Shown: piece by piece, positions 59,371-64,000 of the stretch | Layout: the number at the start of each line of letters is the position of its first letter | How positions within the stretch are numbered: the first letter of the stretch is position 1 | Origin: Planctomycetota bacterium | GTDB taxonomy: Bacteria > Planctomycetota > SZUA-567 > H5-PLA8 | Assembly (NCBI GenBank): GCA_015075375.1 | Contig: JABTUM010000002.1 | Coordinates: 1,475,393-1,539,392 of the forward strand | DNA length: 64,000 nt | Direction of reading: 5' to 3' | Program-made: the position numbers and the translations under genes | The notes under the pieces: generated by a model | What the model was told of the DNA's origin: nothing | Database searches by the model: none | The model's input: the letters and a program-made list of their open reading frames with translations, nothing else

Positions 59371-61880
59371 TGAACAATTACGAAAAACGATCTTACAAGA
59401 AGAATTGCCTAATTCTTGAGCTGGAGTGCGCGAAAGCAAGCAAAGATAAAGGCAGGGTAATTCGCCTAGCCCTGGAAGCAGCTCTTTTAGAGCAAGGAAT
59501 ATCTGAATCCCTAATTGAGGAGAATCGAATCTCAGATGCTGTTGTTAATCTTGTTAGTGCTGGCAGCTGCTACATGGATGCGCAGCAATTTTCAAGGGCC
59601 CATCAAGTTCTCGAGACCGCGAAGAACCTTACTGACAAATCGGTTGTACGCTCGAATATAGAACATCTTATGCAAGCGACCAAGAGTGAGGCTTCAAATC
59701 CTTCTCAATTCTTTCTCCGATTGACAAAAGCCAGGAATGATTCTGCAGATTTGATAAGCTGCGCCGTAGGCGCCGTAGATGGCTTAGTAAGATTGCCGAC
59801 ATCCCGGACGCAACCCGGCATGCTTCTTGGTAGAATACAGAGCGGGAAAACGAGAGCGTTTATTGGAATTATGGCATTGGCTTTCGATCTTCAATTCGAC
59901 ATCGCCTTGGTATTGCAAAAGGGAACGAAGGCGCTCGCGCAGCAAACGGAAAAGAGGCTTCGCGATGACTTCAACGAATTTATTAAAAGCGACTTATTGC
60001 AGGTATTTGATATCATGCACATGCCACCAAATTTGACGGGATACGATCTTCAGCAAAAGCTTATTCTTGTGGCGAAGAAAGAGATCAATAATCTGCGTCG
60101 CGTTATGGTTGCTCTGACGGAGATGTACCCGGGTCTGGCAGAGAAGAAGATGCTTATAATTGATGACGAGGCAGATTTTGCAAGTGTGACATACAAGAGG
60201 AGTAAGAGCTCTGATTTGATCAACCAAGGAAGGATAGCCGAGAAGATCGATGAGATTCGAGATGTTTCGAAGCAGTGCAGCTTCCTTCAGGTCACTGCAA
60301 CCCCATACTCCTTGTACTTGCAGCCAGAGGCTTCACCGATTGAAGGCCCCATATTTAAGCCCAAGCGTCCGTGTTTTACGGAGTTGGTCCCAATTCATGA
60401 CGAGTATGTTGGCGGAGATTTTTTTTTCGGTGAGTGGGATGAGGATGATGTTGGTTATTATGTTTATAAGCCCGTTGAACCAGAAGAGAGAGATGCGTTA
60501 TCCAAACCAGATGGACGGAGGTTAAAGCTTGATGATGTTCTCTCTTCTAAGAATGTACGGTGTCTGCGTGGCGCTATCATGTCATTCATTGTTGGGGGAA
60601 GCATACGAAGGATTCAACAAAGGGTTAGGGGCTTAGTTCAGGAAAAATACAGCTTTGTCTTGCATACCGAGACGAAAACTGATGCGCATCAATGGCAAGA
60701 AAAGATTGCTCGAAAGCTTGTTTCCGAGTTCGTTCGCGTCGCTGCCCAATACGATCCCGCATTCAGACAGCTTGTTGATGTAGCCTATAGAGATATCGCA
60801 AAGTCAGTGGAAGTAGCAAATCTAGCCGTTCCTCCTTTTAGTGAAGTCGCGATTGAGGCGCACAAGGCTTTAGTCTCCGATCATGTTATGGTAGCAGTCG
60901 TAAATCATGACGAAGATTTAAAGCATCTTTTGGACGATAAAGGGCAGTTGCGATTAAGGAATCCGTTCAACCTGTTCATTGGCGGGCAAATTCTTGACAG
61001 AGGCGTGACTATTGCGAATTTGGTCGGATTCTATTATGGGAGGTCGCCGCAGCGAATGCAGCAAGATACTGTTCTTCAGCATTCTAGGATTTATGGTGCG
61101 CGCAAAAAGGATGATTTATCCATAACTAGATTTTACACTACGCTTAAAGTACATGGCGCTATGAAAACAATACATCAATTTGATTCTGCATTGCGTAACG
61201 CTTTCGAAAGCGGGGCCCACGACAAAGGCGTCTATTTTATTCGGAAAGATGCTGAGTCGAGAATAGTTCCTTGTGCGCCCAATAAGATCTTAGTTTCATC
61301 TATTGTATCTTTGAAGCCAAACTCTCGCGTGTTGCCTATTGGTTTTCAGTCGTTGCCGAAGACAAGGATTGAAAAGCATATAGCGAAACTCGATGCGCTA
61401 GTTGAAAGCCTTTGCGGCAAGAAAGAAGAGCCTTGTCGGGTATCTTTTGGTGACATCGAAAAAATTATCTCACTGGTTAGCAAGACACTCGATATCTCTG
61501 AAATGGATCACTGGAGCTGGCGATCTTTCCTCGCATGTATTGAGCACTTGTCCAAAGTCCAGGCTAAGACAGATTCATTGGGCCAGGACATTATGTTATT
61601 AGCGCTTTGGGATCGCAAAATCAAACGAGTTCGCGAGGATGCGTTTGGAGCGAGATTCTCAAATGCACCCGATACGAAACAGCAACGAGAAATGATTAGG
61701 GAAGAGGCGATTGATTTGCCTGCATTGATGCTATTTAGGCAATTGGGAGCGAAGGAAGATGATTGGGGAGGGTACCCGTTTTGGTGGCCTGTTTTGCACA
61801 TTCCGTCCACTGCACCAGCATCCATTTTTTCTAATGTTGAAGATGATGAGTTTAAGGCAGTTACCGGAGAGATTGCTTAG
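59370..61880 (+). CDS. Z1-domain ATPase (putative defence endonuclease/helicase-like)
   Basis: 836 residues from ATG 59370 (GTG 59367 directly before it is an alternative). P-loop LGRIQSGKTRAF (Lys160), Walker B IDDEADFAS (about 265), ATPYSLYL, and the Z1 signature LFIGGQILDRGVTIANLVGFYYGRSPQRMQQDTVLQHSRIYGARK match the Z1 superfamily-2-like ATPase. Z1 proteins are known from prokaryotic conflict systems, often beside MORC/Hsp90-type ATPases, PD-(D/E)xK proteins and AIPR proteins. None of those is visible here. AT-rich composition differs from res and mod, a sign of separate origin. The next gene is 8 bases downstream. Confidence 0.85.
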   Translation: MNNYEKRSYKKNCLILELECAKASKDKGRVIRLALEAALLEQGISESLIEENRISDAVVNLVSAGSCYMDAQQFSRAHQVLETAKNLTDKSVVRSNIEHLMQATKSEASNPSQFFLRLTKARNDSADLISCAVGAVDGLVRLPTSRTQPGMLLGRIQSGKTRAFIGIMALAFDLQFDIALVLQKGTKALAQQTEKRLRDDFNEFIKSDLLQVFDIMHMPPNLTGYDLQQKLILVAKKEINNLRRVMVALTEMYPGLAEKKMLIIDDEADFASVTYKRSKSSDLINQGRIAEKIDEIRDVSKQCSFLQVTATPYSLYLQPEASPIEGPIFKPKRPCFTELVPIHDEYVGGDFFFGEWDEDDVGYYVYKPVEPEERDALSKPDGRRLKLDDVLSSKNVRCLRGAIMSFIVGGSIRRIQQRVRGLVQEKYSFVLHTETKTDAHQWQEKIARKLVSEFVRVAAQYDPAFRQLVDVAYRDIAKSVEVANLAVPPFSEVAIEAHKALVSDHVMVAVVNHDEDLKHLLDDKGQLRLRNPFNLFIGGQILDRGVTIANLVGFYYGRSPQRMQQDTVLQHSRIYGARKKDDLSITRFYTTLKVHGAMKTIHQFDSALRNAFESGAHDKGVYFIRKDAESRIVPCAPNKILVSSIVSLKPNSRVLPIGFQSLPKTRIEKHIAKLDALVESLCGKKEEPCRVSFGDIEKIISLVSKTLDISEMDHWSWRSFLACIEHLSKVQAKTDSLGQDIMLLALWDRKIKRVREDAFGARFSNAPDTKQQREMIREEAIDLPALMLFRQLGAKEDDWGGYPFWWPVLHIPSTAPASIFSNVEDDEFKAVTGEIA

Positions 61881-61888
61881 GAGATGTC

Positions 61889-62308
61889 TTGAAATTTTGG
61901 ATTGCAGATACTTTTACTGACAGCCTCTCGCGCTTAACCGGCGATGAGCAGAAGGCTGTCAAGATGGCGGCTTTTGACCTTCAGATGGACCCATCTTCAC
62001 CTCGTTTGCAGTTCCGAAGGCTGGACAAAGCTAGGGACAAGAACTTCTGGTCTACCCGCGTGAGCCGCGATATCCGCCAGATTGGTCACAAGGCCGCCGC
62101 CAGCTTGCTGCTCTGCTATGTGGACCACCACCACAAGGCGTATCAGTCGGCCGAGCGCCGCAAACTGGCGACGCACCCCAATACTGGCGCCGCGCAGCTT
62201 GTCGAGTTCTGCAAGGCCGCCAAAGAGATTACCGTCGAATGTTGCCTGCACTATGATGGCCTAGTTGGGTACTGTGGTCGCTTTACTCCTGTTCTGTGGG
62301 GGCACTAG
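61889..62308 (+). CDS. Stand-alone RelE-like domain protein
   Basis: 139 residues starting at TTG 61889, with AGGAG upstream. The sequence FWIADTFTDSLSRLTGDEQKAVKMAAFDLQMDP ... FWSTRVSRDIRQIGHK ... LLCYVDHHHKAYQSAERRKLATHPNTGAAQLVE closely follows the RelE-like segment I know as the N-terminal part of some UvrD-type helicases. Here that helicase is absent and a short divergent tail (CLHYDGLVGYCGRFTPVLWGH) follows. The gene is GC-richer than Z1. It might be a toxin-like module or a cut-off N-terminus. It lies 5 bases before the SNF2 gene. Confidence 0.68.
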   Translation: MKFWIADTFTDSLSRLTGDEQKAVKMAAFDLQMDPSSPRLQFRRLDKARDKNFWSTRVSRDIRQIGHKAAASLLLCYVDHHHKAYQSAERRKLATHPNTGAAQLVEFCKAAKEITVECCLHYDGLVGYCGRFTPVLWGH

Positions 62309-62313
62309 TCAAG

Positions 62314-64000
62314 ATGGCCAGTTTGCAACCTATCCATGCTCCGGCGCTTCGGCATGCTTCGACCCAGGAAGCATACGATTTGCATAAGGCAGCGCTAGAA
62401 TGGAGCCTTGCTGAGCCCATCATCATCAATAGCGCGGAAGATATTAAGTCCCGGGTCAACTGGCGGGAGCGTTTTGAGCCGTACGAGCATCAAGTTCAGA
62501 ATCTAATCACGTTCTGCCGCAGATTGCCTGTAACTCTCCTTGCAGATGACGTCGGCCTCGGGAAAACAATCAGTGCGGGCTTAGTCCTCGGCGAACTCAT
62601 GTACCGTCGCCGGATTTCGAAGACGCTGGTCATCTGCCCCAAGATTCTGATGCCGCAGTGGGAGGAAGAACTACAAACGAAATTCGGAATAGACGCCTAC
62701 TTCTGCACGGGCACCGCGATTAAGCGCGAGATTAAGCGCGAGACGCCCGTTCTTATCACTACCTACGACACGGCTCGACGCCATTTCGATACGCTTGCCA
62801 AGGCCGGATTTGATATGCTGGTTCTGGATGAAGCGCATAAGCTGCGCAACCTCTACGGCACTAACAATCCCCCTCAAATTGCCTTGCGTATCCGAGATGC
62901 ACTCGCCAAGCGTACATTTAAGTACGTCTTGATGTTAACGGCGACCCCATTGCAGAACAGATTGTGGGATCTCTATTCTTTGGTTGATCTGCTTACAGTC
63001 GCAAAAGGTCACCGGAACCCGCTTGGTAATCCGGAAGACTTTGCAGACCGCTTTATTGAAGACCGCCAAGATGCCCGCCACCTGGTGCCCGGACGAGCAG
63101 CGGAGTTTCGGAACATCCTGATGTCTTACATGGCTAGGACTCGGAGAGGCGATGCCCACCTCCTGTTCCCTGAGCGCCAGGTTCGGCTGCACAAGGTGGC
63201 TCCAACTCAAGGTGAGCTGGATTTGTTCTCTGTTATTGCTGACACCATCCAAGAAATGAGCCCCCTCATTCAGATTTCCTTAGCACAAGCATTGATGAGC
63301 AGTCCGGAAGCATTGATTGCCCAGATGAATAATATGGCGGAGAAGGGCACGATCTCTGCTTCTGTGGTGAAGAAGGCAACGCAAGTTGCCAGTCGAATCA
63401 AGCTGACCGCAAAACTGCAAGGCTTAGATGTTCTGATAGACCAGCTTCGGAAGAAGCGAGAAGATTGGCGGCTCGTCATTTTTACGAGCCGTCGCGAAAC
63501 GCAGAATGCGATTGGAAGATATCTCGGTGAGCAAGGGATTCCCTATGGTTTTATCAGGGGCGGCCAAGCTCAAGGTAATCGGAAAGCCATCGCGGACATA
63601 TGGAAAAGCCCACCCCAAATTAACGTTATTGTTTCCACAGATGCCGGTGCTGAGGGCGTGAATCTCCAGATTGCCAACGTGCTCATGAACTACGACTTGC
63701 CTTGGAATCCGATGGTTGTTGAACAACGAATTGGGCGCATCCAGCGTTTGGCCTCGGATCACGCCAATGTATTCGTAGTGAATACCGTGCTTGCCGGTAC
63801 CGTAGAAGAGCATGTAGTTGCGCGGCTCATGTCGAAGCTGCAACTCGCGTCGCATGCCGTTGGAGATGTCGAGGCGCTACTGGAAAGTGCGGGCATGGAG
63901 GGGACAGACGACGACGAGGGAAGCTTTGAGGATCAGATTCGAAAACTCGTTATTGCCTCACTCCAGGGAAAAAATGTTGCCAAGGCTACGCAGTTGGCTG
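62314..64000 (+). CDS. SNF2/DEAD-type helicase, truncated by window end
   Basis: The ATG at 62314 starts MASLQPIHAPALRHA, and the frame stays open to the window edge (562 codons), so the C-terminus is unseen. Helicase motifs: LLADDVGLGKTISAGLV (Lys84), LVICPKILMPQWEEEL, LDEAHKLRN (172-178), LTATPLQNRLWDLYSLVDLL, and motifs V-VI STDAGAEGVNLQIAN and VEQRIGRIQRL (about 470). This is the RapA/SNF2 pattern of ATP-driven DNA translocases, also found as DrmD-type proteins in defence loci. It is the eighth gene in the operon from res. Confidence 0.88.
   Translation, partial: MASLQPIHAPALRHASTQEAYDLHKAALEWSLAEPIIINSAEDIKSRVNWRERFEPYEHQVQNLITFCRRLPVTLLADDVGLGKTISAGLVLGELMYRRRISKTLVICPKILMPQWEEELQTKFGIDAYFCTGTAIKREIKRETPVLITTYDTARRHFDTLAKAGFDMLVLDEAHKLRNLYGTNNPPQIALRIRDALAKRTFKYVLMLTATPLQNRLWDLYSLVDLLTVAKGHRNPLGNPEDFADRFIEDRQDARHLVPGRAAEFRNILMSYMARTRRGDAHLLFPERQVRLHKVAPTQGELDLFSVIADTIQEMSPLIQISLAQALMSSPEALIAQMNNMAEKGTISASVVKKATQVASRIKLTAKLQGLDVLIDQLRKKREDWRLVIFTSRRETQNAIGRYLGEQGIPYGFIRGGQAQGNRKAIADIWKSPPQINVIVSTDAGAEGVNLQIANVLMNYDLPWNPMVVEQRIGRIQRLASDHANVFVVNTVLAGTVEEHVVARLMSKLQLASHAVGDVEALLESAGMEGTDDDEGSFEDQIRKLVIASLQGKNVAKATQLA

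Noticed and set aside
62314..64000. Calling the SNF2 helicase a DISARM DrmD protein
   Set aside because: No drmA, drmB or drmC-like genes are visible in the window, so the name cannot be supported.

Overview
The window is a high-GC bacterial chromosome segment in which two tRNA-Arg-associated integrative elements flank about 31 kb of ordinary chromosomal genes. No rRNA or other phylogenetic marker is present. The mix of an anaerobic sulfatase maturase, a GH29 fucosidase with L-fuconate dehydratase, Gfo/Idh/MocA and xylose-isomerase-like TIM-barrel proteins, YCF48-type beta-propeller and secreted beta-helix proteins fits a Planctomycetota or wider PVC-superphylum bacterium that degrades sulfated or fucosylated polysaccharides. 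That placement is inference.

Element 1 (left edge to about 11,880) starts outside the window. It carries unrecognised phage-like or plasmid-like genes, a 54-residue TatA-like membrane protein, a DUF433/PIN-like toxin-antitoxin pair, small HTH proteins, an S24-like protein with Cys in place of the catalytic Ser, a possible structured RNA, a 649-aa primase-polymerase/AAA protein, an inverted-repeat cluster that looks like a replication origin, and an xis-int pair. The integrase gene ends inside a tRNA-Arg(GCG) gene on the opposite strand, marking the attachment site.

The chromosomal middle (12.0-43.4 kb) has four parts. The first is a minus-strand set: YCF48-like, TPR, sulfatase maturase, esterase and a large secreted protein. 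The second is a plus-strand fucose-type cluster: GntR regulator with two winged helices, solute-binding protein, SDR, epimerase-fold protein, L-fuconate dehydratase and alpha-L-fucosidase. The third is housekeeping genes: LOG protein, zwf, gnd, DUF2062, mogA-like, rhodanese, O-methyltransferase, asnS and clpC. The fourth is a sugar oxidoreductase/beta-helix/isomerase group, an orphan Clp N-domain protein and a tRNA-Arg(UCG).

Element 2 (about 43,450 to beyond the right edge) begins with a tyrosine recombinase next to the 5' end of tRNA-Arg(UCG). A chain of six genes joined by 4-bp overlaps follows and encodes a split primase (small archaeo-eukaryotic-type primase plus PriCT-2/AAA protein). After a zinc-ribbon protein and a 298-bp internally deleted IS3-family remnant comes a run of eight tightly packed genes: type III restriction subunit Res, shortened RhuM, AlbA_2/Schlafen-like protein, type III methyltransferase Mod, a small unknown protein, a Z1-domain ATPase, a stand-alone RelE-like domain and an SNF2-type helicase that runs off the window. 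This operon, a type III restriction system interleaved and extended with other defence-type genes, is the best candidate for an undescribed system. Composition shifts (AT-rich Z1 region, AT-richer mod centre) show that it was assembled from several sources.
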